Below the pieces are notes generated by a model. The model saw only the letters and a program-made list of their open reading frames with translations. It was not told the origin of the DNA and did no database searches. Position numbers and translations under genes: made by a program. A stretch of DNA of 21,239 bases from NCBI GenBank assembly GCA_905250885.1, contig CAJNOQ010003148.1:1-21239 (forward strand), given 5' to 3'. Source of the stretch: Didymodactylos carnosus. Taxonomy: Eukaryota > Rotifera > Eurotatoria > Philodinida > Philodinidae. Shown here one piece after another: positions 8,976-18,926 of the stretch (position 1 is the first letter of the stretch; each line of letters opens with the position of its first letter).

Positions 8976-9941
8976 TTAATATTTTTTATAATAAATTAGT
9001 TCACCAGCTTCTCCAGGTGCCGAGTTTTCACTTGGAACAAATAATGTTACTAATATTGCTCGTTGACCATCAATAGTGATAAATGTTATGGTTGGATTTG
9101 CAAATGCTTGACTACCTCCGTCTGTTTCAATATTCAACTGATCAGCATTACCAGTTTGGTAATCATATATGAATGTTCGCCATGTACCAAAATCTTTCTT
9201 TGCATATTGTCCTTCAATGAGAGTAAAATCATACCCATCGTAAGTTACCGCATCTCTATCACCAATATTTCCTTTAACACCCCAATGCAGTAATGCATTA
9301 TCCAAATTTTGCTGTTTCGTTGATTGCCACTTTTTAAAATTTATTAATGTTCCACGAGCTTGCCGATCAACATCACAATTCCAATAATAATGATATCCAA
9401 TTTCAATATATGTACTATTTGCTCGATATATATTCGGTGTACCTTCAGCACATACAGACAATGTGCGCAAGGCATCATAACTCTTCGCTATTATACCCTG
9501 TTGTAAATCTGACCAAGTTTTGAAATAAACGAATTTTAAATGATTTCTTGGTTCTTGTTCCCAGATGAGAATAAAACCACCATCCGATGAGATAGAAATA
9601 GCTGGCTGCGATGCTTGACTAGCTAATTCTCTAATCCATGTCCATGTCATTAAATCAGTTGATGTTGCAAGATTCACTTTCGGAATGCCATTGATATATG
9701 TATGATAAACAGCGATAAACTCATTGAATATTTCTGAATTTGGAATAATTTTTACACAATCCATGGTATGACCAACATGATCTTTTGCACTATACAATCG
9801 TCTATCGGCTTGTTTTACATTGGCAATGTACCTGCTTAATTCTTGACGAGGAGCATCAGATGGTGGCGGAGTGGTATGAACCGAAGATAGGCCATAAAGA
9901 ATGGATACAAACAGGACAAGGAATATTTGAAATAATGACAT
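8976..9941 (-). CDS. Secreted beta-propeller protein, glycoside hydrolase family 43-like
   Basis: This is an uninterrupted frame of 321 residues from ATG at 9939-9941. Residues 1-22 form a signal peptide (basic-poor start, hydrophobic LVLFVSILYGL core). A proline-rich spacer (TTPPPSDAP) follows. The body shows repeated blade-like segments: FIAVYHTYINGIPKVNLA with STDLMTWTW (about 75-102), QPAISISSDGGFILIWEQE (112-130), EGTPNIY (166-172), GDRDAVTYDGYDFTLIEGQ (227-245) and a final blade near 278-301. The STDLxxW element and an EG(T)P motif recall five-bladed GH43-type hydrolases, in which the Glu of EGP is the general acid; the canonical N-terminal Asp motif is not clear. It probably acts outside the cell on plant or microbial polysaccharide. 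The family resemblance and lack of introns suggest acquisition from microbes, but its AT content matches its surroundings. Confidence 0.75.
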   Translation of the reverse strand: MSLFQIFLVLFVSILYGLSSVHTTPPPSDAPRQELSRYIANVKQADRRLYSAKDHVGHTMDCVKIIPNSEIFNEFIAVYHTYINGIPKVNLATSTDLMTWTWIRELASQASQPAISISSDGGFILIWEQEPRNHLKFVYFKTWSDLQQGIIAKSYDALRTLSVCAEGTPNIYRANSTYIEIGYHYYWNCDVDRQARGTLINFKKWQSTKQQNLDNALLHWGVKGNIGDRDAVTYDGYDFTLIEGQYAKKDFGTWRTFIYDYQTGNADQLNIETDGGSQAFANPTITFITIDGQRAILVTLFVPSENSAPGEAGELIYYKKY

Positions 9942-10238
9942 TTTTAATAGTGAGTAATATTTGTAAGTAAAGAAAAAAACGTTTTACTGTGCCACATAGT
10001 ACATAAATTATGTATAGTAGTATCATAGTTATATACGCTATATCTTGGGAGGGTGAGACACCTGTTCTTTCAATGTTTTCTATATATTTATTTTACTTGA
10101 TACTCGTTTTTGTATCAAAACAACAAAAGTGTTCTATCATATAATCTTTTTCCGCTACCGACAAAAAAATGCCGAAAAAGTTTCATTTTTTTAACACTGC
10201 AGAATAGGGGAGGCCATCAAAATTCGCATCGAAAAATT
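9942..10238. other. Upstream region of the beta-propeller gene
   Basis: AT-rich leader and promoter region. On the minus strand a TATACATAA word lies roughly 70 bp upstream of the ATG, a weak TATA candidate. No other structure is clear. Confidence 0.3.
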
Positions 10239-10254
10239 TATTCACCGGTGAATA
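10239..10254. repeat. 16-bp perfect palindrome
   Basis: TATTCACCGGTGAATA is fully self-complementary. Its half-site is repeated nearby as AATTCACCGGTAATT (10266-10280). It lies 35 bp before the 64-bp dispersed repeat, so it may belong to the same element's end. Confidence 0.55.
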
Positions 10255-10288
10255 TTTTCATTGGTAATTCACCGGTAATTTGATTGGA

Positions 10289-10352
10289 TGTCTCTATAAA
10301 ATGTGTTTATAGCGCAAAGTATTCACTATGCACCAATGTTAGTCAGGTCCTT
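10289..10352 (+). repeat. 64-bp dispersed repeat, direct copy
   Basis: It matches the reverse complement of 5357-5420 at 62 of 64 positions. This is far more conserved than any other repeat pair in the window, implying a recent move or a shared active parent. Confidence 0.7.
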
Positions 10353-10589
10353 TAACTGACTGCTTGCAAGTTGGAATGAACCGCAAATATTACTGATTAT
10401 TTTACGCGTTTCTTCATCAAAGAAATTTTTTGGGTCTAAATCGACTTTAGCGCATTATGCATCGTGCTTCACGAGCCGAAATAGGTGTAAAACAAGTAGA
10501 AGACATATCTACAGGGGAAAAAAATTGCATTATTTAAAACAGTACTGGAAAAAGTATAGACACCGTCGACTTCTGTACGGCATGTTTTT

Positions 10590-10700
10590 ATGAAACAGCA
10601 TTCAATTTACAGAAGGTCACATACCACCAAAACCAGCAAAATTAACAGGAAAAAAAGAGATTCCGTGAAGGCCTTTTGTAAATTGAATGCTGTTTCATGA
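10590..10700. mobile_element. Hairpin element, copy 1 (about 110 bp)
   Basis: The ATGAAACAGCATTCAATTTAC tip region at 10590 is mirrored by GTAAATTGAATGCTGTTTCAT ending at 10699. Weaker pairing extends further out to about 10563 and 10725. The centre reads ACCACCAAAACCAGCAAAATTAA. A second copy lies in the same orientation at 11195-11301. It is non-coding and MITE-like. Confidence 0.65.
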
Positions 10701-11194
10701 AAATATATCCTATAGACGTCGGCGGCGTTTCATTTTGTTCAGAACTGTTTGCTCTATATGACAGAGCTATTCGCACAGAATTTCTCGAGTCCATTCACGG
10801 ACTTGGTTTCTGAGACTTTAGTTTCTCAGAGATCTTCCGAGTTTTAGAAGTGGAATGTTCATATATATCAAGTCAGATTGGAAACTCTTTCGACTATTCA
10901 AATGTTTTTTCAGTGTTTTTCCTGCTTTTATCGTTGAGGCGAAAAATCAATTGTTTCAATACTTTCAACAAACAAATTGTTTCTATACTTTCGTCTAGTA
11001 CTGTAACACCTGTGAAATAACGATGACCAGAAATAGTAAATGGTTATATTAGTGAACCCTTAAAGCATTTCCGTAATTAAAGAGCGAGATATCATACCGC
11101 TGTCGTGAAAGTCTATAGCATGAGAAAAACGGCGATTTCTTTCTAGTTTAGTTATTCGATCCTTTGTTCAGAATTATCTTGAATCAAAAGCTCT
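10701..11194. other. Spacer between the two hairpin copies, no gene seen
   Basis: No open frame or element is recognised. The whole interval 10590-11301 could be one composite element with a hairpin at each end. Confidence 0.3.
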
Positions 11195-11301
11195 TAAACA
11201 GCATTTAATTCACTAAAAATACCACCAAAATCAGCAAAATTAATGGGAAAACAAGAAAGATATTTCCTCAGGATCTTTTGTAAATGGGATGCTGTTTCAT
11301 G
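11195..11301. mobile_element. Hairpin element, copy 2 (about 107 bp)
   Basis: It is a direct copy of 10590-10700 at about 75-80% identity, including the central ACCACCAAAATCAGCAAAATTAA and the right tip GATGCTGTTTCATGAAAA. Its left tip is more decayed (TTAAACAGCATTTAATTCAC), so the inverted pairing is weaker than in copy 1. Confidence 0.6.
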
Positions 11302-12650
11302 AAAACAGGTCGTTTGCACTGGACTCAGCCTTTTGGAGACTTTTCCGTGTAGCGAAAAAAATTTTTCAAGAAAAGTACCAACAAATTTTCTTCATCCTTC
11401 TTTGTTGTCATAATAATTGTTTTACTGCGTTTGCTGAAAAAATCGACTTCTTTTTCTTCTAACGGTAGTTTTCTTTTATTGTTTCTTTAATCATGACTAA
11501 GCTTTAGCTCCCTTTGTAGAGAATGTAATGAAATTTTTAGGCAAAGAATAATTAGCAGTCGAAAAGGTCGTTTCCCCAAAAAAAGATACCTTTTAATTTG
11601 AAAGTTTTATTTTTTAAATTTTTTTCCGAAAAATTAAAAAGAAATTTCTGCGTTCTTCTGATTGAATCATTCAAAATATCGAAAAAAAGAGCAGACAAAA
11701 ATTAACTTAAAAGAAGAATGGTAAGTATTCTATGGAGGACCAACGCGTGACAGCTTTGTTTATCGACTGTATATCTTTTAAAAGAACAATAATCTAACAT
11801 ATTTCTAAAAGTGAATCAAACTACTATCACCATAATCGTTAAAGATCGTAACCTATTTCGCGATGATTGTGAATTAACAGAACCCATGTTCGTCACAAAT
11901 CACTTCTTGTGTAAAACCACCAAAAGATCATATTACATGACATAATCTTGGATAGTTGATTAAAATGATCACAGGCAAAACGTAATTTTAAAGCTCATGA
12001 GAAAATAATCTTGACGTCTTATTCATGACAATGAAAGGGCTCAAACCTATCTTTCTTCCATGTTCTGAACTTTTGAAACAATTCAGTAGTTACATTCGTC
12101 TTGTGATACAATTGAGTATGAGCATGAATAACAAAACAATTCAAAATTTCCTCTCCTTTTATGGTGTTACGAGTGTTTTTTGTCTTTTTATTGAAATTTT
12201 ATCTTTCCCAAAAGATACAGACATGCAAGAAGCATAAAGATACAGCACATGCAATTAAAGTTATCGAACCGAAGACATGACATGACTATACATCACTTTA
12301 GCCTCTGAATGTGTGGACCAGTCTGTTGATAATCCATCTTCGTCGCAGGAAGAATCGACTTCGTCGTTTTCTCGAGATGTTTATTCAGCATCACTATAAC
12401 TAACGCAATTATGATCGGTAATTCCTATTCCATATTTGCTGCAATTCCCGCTCACAGAACGTCTCCAGAAGAAGTGTGGTCGAATTCTGCCTCTTAATAT
12501 GTGTTGCTCTCGATAATTATTTTTCAATTTTTGTTTGTTTTCTCCCAGTTTTTTTAAAGTTGTGTTTCATCTACGTAGGTGAAGTTAGCACCATATTCGA
12601 GTAAAATCTATCCATATTCGTTTAGGAACCTGTCCAAACCGTTCCAGCCC
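11302..12650. other. Long stretch without a gene
   Basis: AT-rich sequence. The only frame with ATG start and reasonable length (12025-12237, 70 residues) shows no motif and is left out. No inverted repeat longer than about 12 bp was noticed. Confidence 0.35.
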
Positions 12651-12667
12651 AGTTTCAAGTAGAACTC

Positions 12668-12716
12668 GACAAGCTCTACCAATCGATAGAGCTTGCTATA
12701 GTCGATTGGTGGTAGA
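12668..12716. repeat. Overlapping short inverted repeats
   Basis: AAGCTCTA and TAGAGCTT pair around an 8-nt loop, and CTACCAATCGA pairs with the TCGATTGGT-GGTAG further right. The two hairpins overlap and are mutually exclusive folds. No gene neighbour explains them. Confidence 0.35.
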
Positions 12717-12925
12717 CTGGCTATAGTCCAAACTATGTGGAAGATAAACCCAAAATACCCGCATTTTGCACTATGTGAATGCTGCTACATGTTTACTAAA
12801 ATCAGTAGTATGGGTAAAAGCGTCTAAGATTTGTCTAGAAACTTGTTTCAGAAGTTGTCCAGAAGAATATATTCGACCTGAAAAGAACTTTTTGTATTTT
12901 AGGGAAAAAAAATGAAAGAATGAAA

Positions 12926-13669
12926 TCAAACCTTCAAAGTTTTTCGTTTCAATGTCAAAAGCTGGTCACAAAAGAGGACGCTCTTCAATCGTGACAGTTT
13001 GACAAAAGCGACGAGCTGATGTTTCAAAAGTTTCATTGGGTAACGAATCAGATGTTTTAAGAGTCTTCGGTAAAGATTTTTCCTGAACGCGACGACTTTT
13101 GGCTCTACTAAAAAAAGTATGTGTATGAGCGAAATGAGGAACCTTTTAGTGAAATACCACTTTTCTTTTGGTTCAGACAGGCCCATGCAGGTTGCCTGGC
13201 CTGTTTCGAGCCCTGCTTCGTTGTTTCTTTTGAACTCTTTTCTTTCCCAAATCTCCTCTACATCCATATCTTTTGGTTTTCCTTTTCGATTTTTTACATT
13301 TTGACTAACTCCAAATTTATCTGCTTTTAACTGAGCCTGAATGCTACGATATAGTGATACAATCACCTCTGCTGGTCGCAGATTTGTTTTTCTTTCAAAA
13401 GTAGAATCTTTTAGGACACAAAAATAGGATTCTGTTTGAGCATTTGTTAGGCGACCTTGTTCGTATTTCCGAAGGTCAACTGGTACTCGATCATTTGAAT
13501 ACCGGTCTTCGAATTCAGTAAGCAAAGACGTTCATAACGGTAAATAAGCGAACCATTTGTAAAAAACCAAAATGATCCAACGATAGAAAAGAGGATTGGT
13601 CACATTTTCATATTTTTTCGTAGAATCTAATAACTCAGATAGTTTCGGCGAAATACTTTTTATTAACTC
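12926..13669 (-). pseudogene. Decayed transposase-like C-terminal region
   Basis: The minus-strand frame is open from 13669 down to a TGA at 13532-13534, and continues in the same frame to a stop at 12926. Before the stop the reading contains an aromatic, helix-like stretch (TNPLFYRWIILVFYKWF). Just after it comes the segment NAQTESYFCVLKDSTFERK and then RPAEVI. N-x3-E-x(n)-LK followed by a basic helix resembles the tail of DDE-type cut-and-paste transposases, where this Glu is often the last catalytic residue. The similarity is by eye. The first part of the protein is absent; a piggyBac-type element starts about 100 bp beyond. The C-terminal third (after about 13130) looks less coding-like. 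It is probably an inactive remnant, though a different transposon protein family is possible. Confidence 0.45.
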
Positions 13670-14128
13670 TTATATATAACACATCAAAGCACACATTAAC
13701 TGTGCTAATTAATAATAGGTAGTATATATATTCTCTCCGGCCTTATCGCTTGCTAATATGGTTTTAACCCTTTAACCCCTCTTGGTCCTTGGAGTGACCG
13801 TTTGTAGATCGATGGCAAAAAATTAAGAAAGATTGGAATTTAAAAACTTTGGGAAGATGTCTTGTAGTGAACTCCATAAGCTATCGATTGGTAAAAAAAG
13901 TATTTTGTTTCGTTGGTTTGTCTCCGAAAAAGATGAATTACAAAATCGATGACTTTTAAAAAATCACAAAAATTGGATTTCTTTTCGGAAAATATTTTTC
14001 TTCCAACAGGCAAGATACATCTTGATAACCTATTTTGTGGTATATAACGACAATAATGTTTACTACCAATATCAATGCCTTTTGAAAGTTTCAGAAAAGC
14101 CAGGTAGATAAGAGATGATATGATACAG

Positions 14129-14150
14129 AATGGTCACTCCAGTGACCATT
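14129..14150. repeat. 10-bp perfect inverted repeat in the piggyBac-type element
   Basis: AATGGTCACT and AGTGACCATT are separated by CC. Related sequences occur near the left tip (GGAGTGACC, 13791-13799) and at the right arm end (AATGGTCACTGGAG, 14655-14668), so this is a repeated sub-terminal word and a plausible protein-binding site. Confidence 0.5.
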
Positions 14151-14673
14151 GGCGGGAATGACTTGAAAAAGTCCCATGTTGGGCTTTCATAAATTTGATA
14201 TAGTTCGACCAAAAAACGTCGCAGAGAGTTCGGGACATCTCATTCAGTAGAGAATTGTTTGCTCTATCATTCTACGTAGTCTGAAAAAATTTTATTCGCA
14301 AGTTCTAGGTGCCGGAAAACTAGGGTTTTGGTTTTCTAGAAAACTCCATTACTGGGAATCCAGTGATGATTTTTATTTCCACAGATCCTAGTTAGCAACA
14401 ATTTTCCCTACTCAAGCCACTATTTGAATTCTTTTTAGCGTCTATAGTTGCGGAAAAAAATCGAAAATAGTTGATCAATTTTTGTAACCACTATAGTTTT
14501 CCAGCACCTAGAACCTGCGAATAAACTACGTAGAATGATAGAGCAAACAATTCTCTACAAAATGAGATGTCCCGAGCTCTCTACAACGTTTTTTGGTCGA
14601 ACTATATCGAATTTACGAAAGCCCAAAATAGGACTTTTTCAAGTCAGTCTCCCCAATGGTCACTGGAGTAACC
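14131..14673. repeat. Long inverted repeat inside the piggyBac-type element
   Basis: Arms 14131-14323 and 14494-14673 match in inverted orientation at roughly 88-90%. Exact stretches include GAATTGTTTGCTCTATCATT with CTACGTAGT, and ATATAGTTCGACCAAAAAACG. The left arm has a 13-15 bp insertion after CTACGTAGT. A 170-bp spacer separates the arms. The arms are better conserved than the outer tips of the element. Confidence 0.8.
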
Positions 14674-14810
14674 AAACTACTCTGCACAAACGAGAGTGCG
14701 CCTGACCGATCTGCCCATACTATTGCCATATTGGAGACACCAGTACTCTATTCCAGTAGTTGTTTCATCAGTGGCTCTTCTGGAACCGCTGTGGGGGAGT
14801 AAAGGGTTAA

Positions 14811-17800
14811 AAATCACTGTTGTCGTATTAAATGAGTATTCCATAAACGATAGGTGTAGGTGATCCTAGCGGTAATGGCATGGGTCTATCAGCAGCACCA
14901 TGGCATACTACATATCAAAAAAGAATGGCGTATACCATCCAAACAATGCTTATAATGAGCATGAATGTTCTCTACCATAGGCAAGATGAATATGTCATAC
15001 TCATAGATGTTATCAAAAGCGAAAAAACTTTCATTACAGTGCACGATATATGAATATCTTCACTCTTTACTATTATTATCACTAATTTATGGAAAACTTA
15101 TTACACATCATTTTCAATGTCTACATTTTTCTTCTCAGAACTAAGAAATATTCTCTTATAGACTAAAATGGATCAAATCCGATGGGACACGTAAAAACAA
15201 CTTCGATAGTCCATGGTCGAACTTTACACTTTGAATTATCTAAAAGACTTTCTATATCGATGATCGAGCTTTACTCTTTGATTTGTCTAAAAGACGGTTA
15301 GTTGTTATCATTCCCTAATTCGAAAATACATTTTTGAGTATACGTTATTGATTTCATCTTCTTTTCCGATCTGTATGAAGTAACCACAGGCAAAAAATAC
15401 AAAATAAATAAACTGTCATCCCCCTTTCCTGACCCACTTGAAAAATGTATACCAGGAGTGAAATGTATATCCGAGACAGAACATCGAAGAAGAAAATCGA
15501 TGTATTCGAATATGTTCTTCTATGGGTTCTAGAAACTCTGGTTTTCTGCAGGGCACATTATGACCTCTCGAAAAAATGGTCCGATCGACGTGAAAATTTT
15601 AGCACAGATACTTTAGACTCTAGCTCAGGTTCGTTTTTCTTCTATTCGAGAAATAAACTTTCCTTCTCCAGATATTCGAAAAATACTAAAAATCCTGTAT
15701 AAAAAAACGATTTTATATTTCAGAAACTTCAAAAACAACTTTCTCACGCCGAAAGTTGAACTCAAAAACGCTTAAAAACAACGAACCTAAGATTATTGAT
15801 GCGATGGAATTCGGTAATTTTTCGAGAAATGGCAGTTATTGAGCATTCGCATGTTTATTCGTCTTCTTCTACTCTTTATGGATATTCATTCTCTCTTCAT
15901 AAATTTGAAAAATAAAATATATTCAGTCCGTTCCAGCCGTCATTTTATTCAGGTTCATCTTCATATTTTTCATTCTGTTTCCAGACATTGAAAGAAAATG
16001 AAGGTTCGACTGTTGATTTGTACATTTCGAAATATTTCGAAGGATTATTTTTGGGCCGTTACTCATCAAACTTAAATAACGCTGAATATATACACATAAT
16101 AACTGCAGCCAATTGTAACACGAAAACTTTAATTTTGCTAAGAAGTCCAAAAAATTGATGTTTTTCTTTTTGGGATCGAGGTGTCCGCTGCCCATGTATA
16201 ATACAGTGTTATTTTTGAATCATACGTCTATTTTCTTGCTTGTTTGGTTACTCATTTTATATAGAAATTTTACCGTTTATAACGTATACGAGGTATATTG
16301 CAATGGAGAAATCATAAAACTTTTTGAAAAAGTTCTTTTACTTTTGCACATAAAGTAATATAATATCTGAACGTCTGAATAAAATACACCTCCTCGGATC
16401 ACCATTTTTCTCCATCGGAATATATACTATTTGAGACACTTTCTCCTTTGAAATCGCTGACGAGAATTCATCTCGGATAATAACTGGAACAGTTAGAAGT
16501 TAGGCAAAATCCGCTAGAAAAACAAAGAAATTGCACTTCCGCTACAACAGTAGAGCCCTTATTACTGTTTACGGACATTACCCCCGGACGGGCGGTTTGC
16601 GCAGCCACTCAGATCTACAAAATGAGGTTGGTCTAAACGTTTGCAGCGACAGTCTATGTCATGATGGTATGTTTCTTATGGATTTACTCATTTATATATT
16701 GTACTATGTAGATTTTTCAGGAGCATTTGAAATAAAATCTAATATTCACTTAGAAAAAGCTAATAAATACCCATAAAAGATGAACATTTGAAGAAGAACG
16801 TTCGAGCATTATTCAAGCATGTATAGTTCGAATTTTTGATGATTCTATTCAGTCTTTTCAGACGAACTGAACTTTCTTATGCGGAACGAGAAATGGAAGT
16901 TCTTTTTTGACTGAAATGTGTGAATGAACATTGGAATACATTCCATCGCATCACTACCTGAGATAGGATCTGAAGCATCTGTGGTAAAAATTTGAACTCG
17001 ATCGGACAGACCATCCTTTTTGAGGAGTCGTAATAGGATCCGATTAAAGGGCCTATCAAAAAAACCCATAGTGAGCAAAACAGGTGTTGTATACAGGGCT
17101 CTGTTTTTCAGGGCATTTGCGATGATGCTTATAAGGCGCAAATAATGCAAACTTCGCGCAAAATTTTCCTTCGGACTTACTATACATCATCCAATAGAGC
17201 GTTTCCGGCTGATCGCGAATATATACTGTTTATCTTTCAGAAATATTCTTTTAATGCCGCAAAATTGAAAAAACTCCCAGGTTCTCGAACATCTAAAACC
17301 CTCTAAGTTTGAAAAAGTTTGAATTTTCGTTTTATTTGACGATGCGGACTCTTCGAACTATTTTTTTCTGACTGAAGCTGAACTTTCAGCGGAACTGACG
17401 ACATGTAAATCCCAGGTTTGTCTCTTGACACAAAAAAGTAGATAGCATCGCAAGATTTCTTCTACGTAGCGTAGAGGGTCGGATAGTGACACAAGTAGTG
17501 ACATCTATGCTGGACGACTTTAACTGCAAAATTCATCAAATACCACTTTTCTACTCAGGCTTCAATGCCGAATCAGAAAAAAGGGTTTGAAAAAGCAGAT
17601 TTTGTATCTTTTTTAACAAAAGTTATTCAAAAAACAACCAAGTACGTTCTATTTTGAAACAGATAGTAGTCACAAACTAATGGAGAATTCGCAAGCGAAG
17701 GTTGCCTAACCTAGATTGTCACCTAAACTAGTGTGAAAATGAGAGAGAACTCGCAATCGAACATAGCTTGTACAATACACATAATTTCATACCCAATACA

Positions 17801-18134
17801 CATCGGTTTCAGTGGTGTCCTTTAAGTTGACCGCTTGTGAGATGAGATGAGACGCTAGACTGTCATGGCGTGAGATGTGAAAAATGCTCATCTCACGGGC
17901 GTCTGATATGTCTTGGAGTCCTGCCTATAACCTCGAACAAAGCATGCTAAAAATATGCGGGTGTTCTCAAATGAAAGAGGACAGGTAGAACACCAAGTGC
18001 CAGAGGGATTTTGCGACTGCGACCACTCGAGTTAAGTCTTTCCTATAGGTGGTGCCTCGAAAAGGTCTCGCCCCATTGAATTTGGTATAAGTTTAATTTT
18101 CCAGTGTCAAGTTTCCAACAGTGAAAACCGCAGA
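14811..18134. other. Long stretch without a convincing gene
   Basis: About 3.3 kb of AT-rich DNA. A frame at about 14850-15053 is open for roughly 68 codons and ends in TGA; it is unrecognised. Frames at 15445-15702, 15923-16195, 16531-16776 and 16845-17150 show no motifs. A GC-richer patch at 16573-16620 (around CCCCCGGACGGGCGG) stands out and could be a transposon remnant. Confidence 0.35.
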
Positions 18135-18161
18135 TCTCTAGCTACTTGCGTCGCGAAGTTA
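18135..18161 (+). repeat. Dispersed 27-bp repeat, copy 2
   Basis: It matches 1116-1142 at about 23 of 27 positions. The surrounding sequence (18040-18130) also has the GGGGCGAGACC word in reverse, shared with 313-323. Confidence 0.35.
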
Positions 18162-18535
18162 ATCAAAACACATCCAAGTGCATTGCTTTTCTGTGTCAAT
18201 AGTAGTCTCGAACTGTGGTCATCTATTCTCTGTGATGTAAAGGAGTTGAGAGACGATTCTTAGTTTGTGCGAAAGCTCGAGTCTAGGCACTTCTGCTCAG
18301 GTAAACTCAAAGACTACATTTGGTAATGTGGTGAAAAATTGTTTCATGCCAACAAATTTTTTTATCTAAATTTGAGACAAGCTTTTCCTAGCAATAGAAG
18401 GACGATATCAAGCGTTGAAGATTCAATATTTATTAGTTATTGACGCCAATTCACACAGAATATTGAAACTTTTACTTTCAGCATTATTCAATTCCATGAT
18501 ATATGATAGCGCAATATCGGCTCACTACTCAAGCT

Positions 18536-18757
18536 TAAACGGTTCGTCAGTTGTTCGCCGATCAGGAGTATCTGCTGCATGCCAGCACCATACACGCTGT
18601 CGAGGGCTTTGCAGAAGGATTTCCATTCGATTCAATTTATTCTTCTTTTGGCAGATGGAAAAGCACAGGAAACAGCAAAAGAGAAAAACCGCTACACTGC
18701 ACCCCTGACAGACAGAGAGAAGATAGCAGAAGACACACACAGACTGATCTAAAGAAA
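18536..18757 (+). other. Unassigned open frame with raised GC, possible gene remnant
   Basis: From a stop at 18536-18538 a frame stays open to TAA at 18758-18760. There is no ATG near its beginning. The first part reads like protein (FADQEYLLHASTIHAVEGF, then FPFDSIYSSF) and the DNA there is GC-richer than its flanks, like the neighbouring oxidase gene. After about 18655 the frame enters a T-poor, low-complexity tract and looks non-coding. I do not recognise it. It may be a fragment of a gene brought in with the oxidase, an exon, or chance. Confidence 0.25.
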
Positions 18758-18905
18758 TAATAATAAACATAAAATGGACACGGACAGAACAACACAGAGA
18801 CAAACACGAGAGAAGAAAAAAAAGACACGAAATGTTTAAAAGTGAAAGGGTAAGATGGCATGCAAAGAGAAAGTCACAAACTGCTCAACAACAGGGAATA
18901 AAGGG
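18650..18905. other. T-depleted (minus strand: pyrimidine-rich) tract
   Basis: About 250 bp on the plus strand is made of A, C and G with few T residues, with AGAGA, ACACA and GACAGA-type words. It lies just beyond the stop codon of the minus-strand oxidase gene, so in that gene's transcript it would be a U/C- and UG-rich 3' region. Several minus-strand frames through it encode Cys/Phe/Val-rich low-complexity peptides and are artefacts of this composition. Confidence 0.5.
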
Positions 18906-18926
18906 CACATCAATGCTGCTGGAAAC

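Larger units (their letters stand above)
13768..14806. mobile_element. piggyBac-type non-autonomous element flanked by TTAA
   Basis: The left tip CCCTTTAACCCC (13768-13779) and the inverted right tip CCCTTTACTCCCCC share their first bases, and TTAA sits immediately outside both ends (13764-13767 and 14807-14810). CCC at the tip with a TTAA duplication is the hallmark of the piggyBac superfamily. The element is 1039 bp and has no transposase frame, so it would be mobilised in trans. Inside it lies a long inverted repeat (arms 14131-14323 and 14494-14673, described separately). It sits about 100 bp from the transposase-like remnant, but that protein does not show piggyBac features. Confidence 0.75.

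Noticed and set aside
13119..13330. Two plus-strand frames opposite the transposase-like remnant
   Set aside because: They are antisense shadows of the minus-strand frame, which has the more protein-like sequence.
15445..15702. 85-codon frame whose start reads MYTRSEMYIRDR, resembling the MCIRDR peptide of Nextera adapter contamination
   Set aside because: The DNA around 15463-15480 differs from the adapter sequence at several positions, and the flanks are ordinary genome sequence. Neither an adapter artefact nor a real protein is supported.
16845..17150. 101-codon minus-strand frame
   Set aside because: It begins at TTG rather than ATG, and there is no recognisable motif or supporting context.
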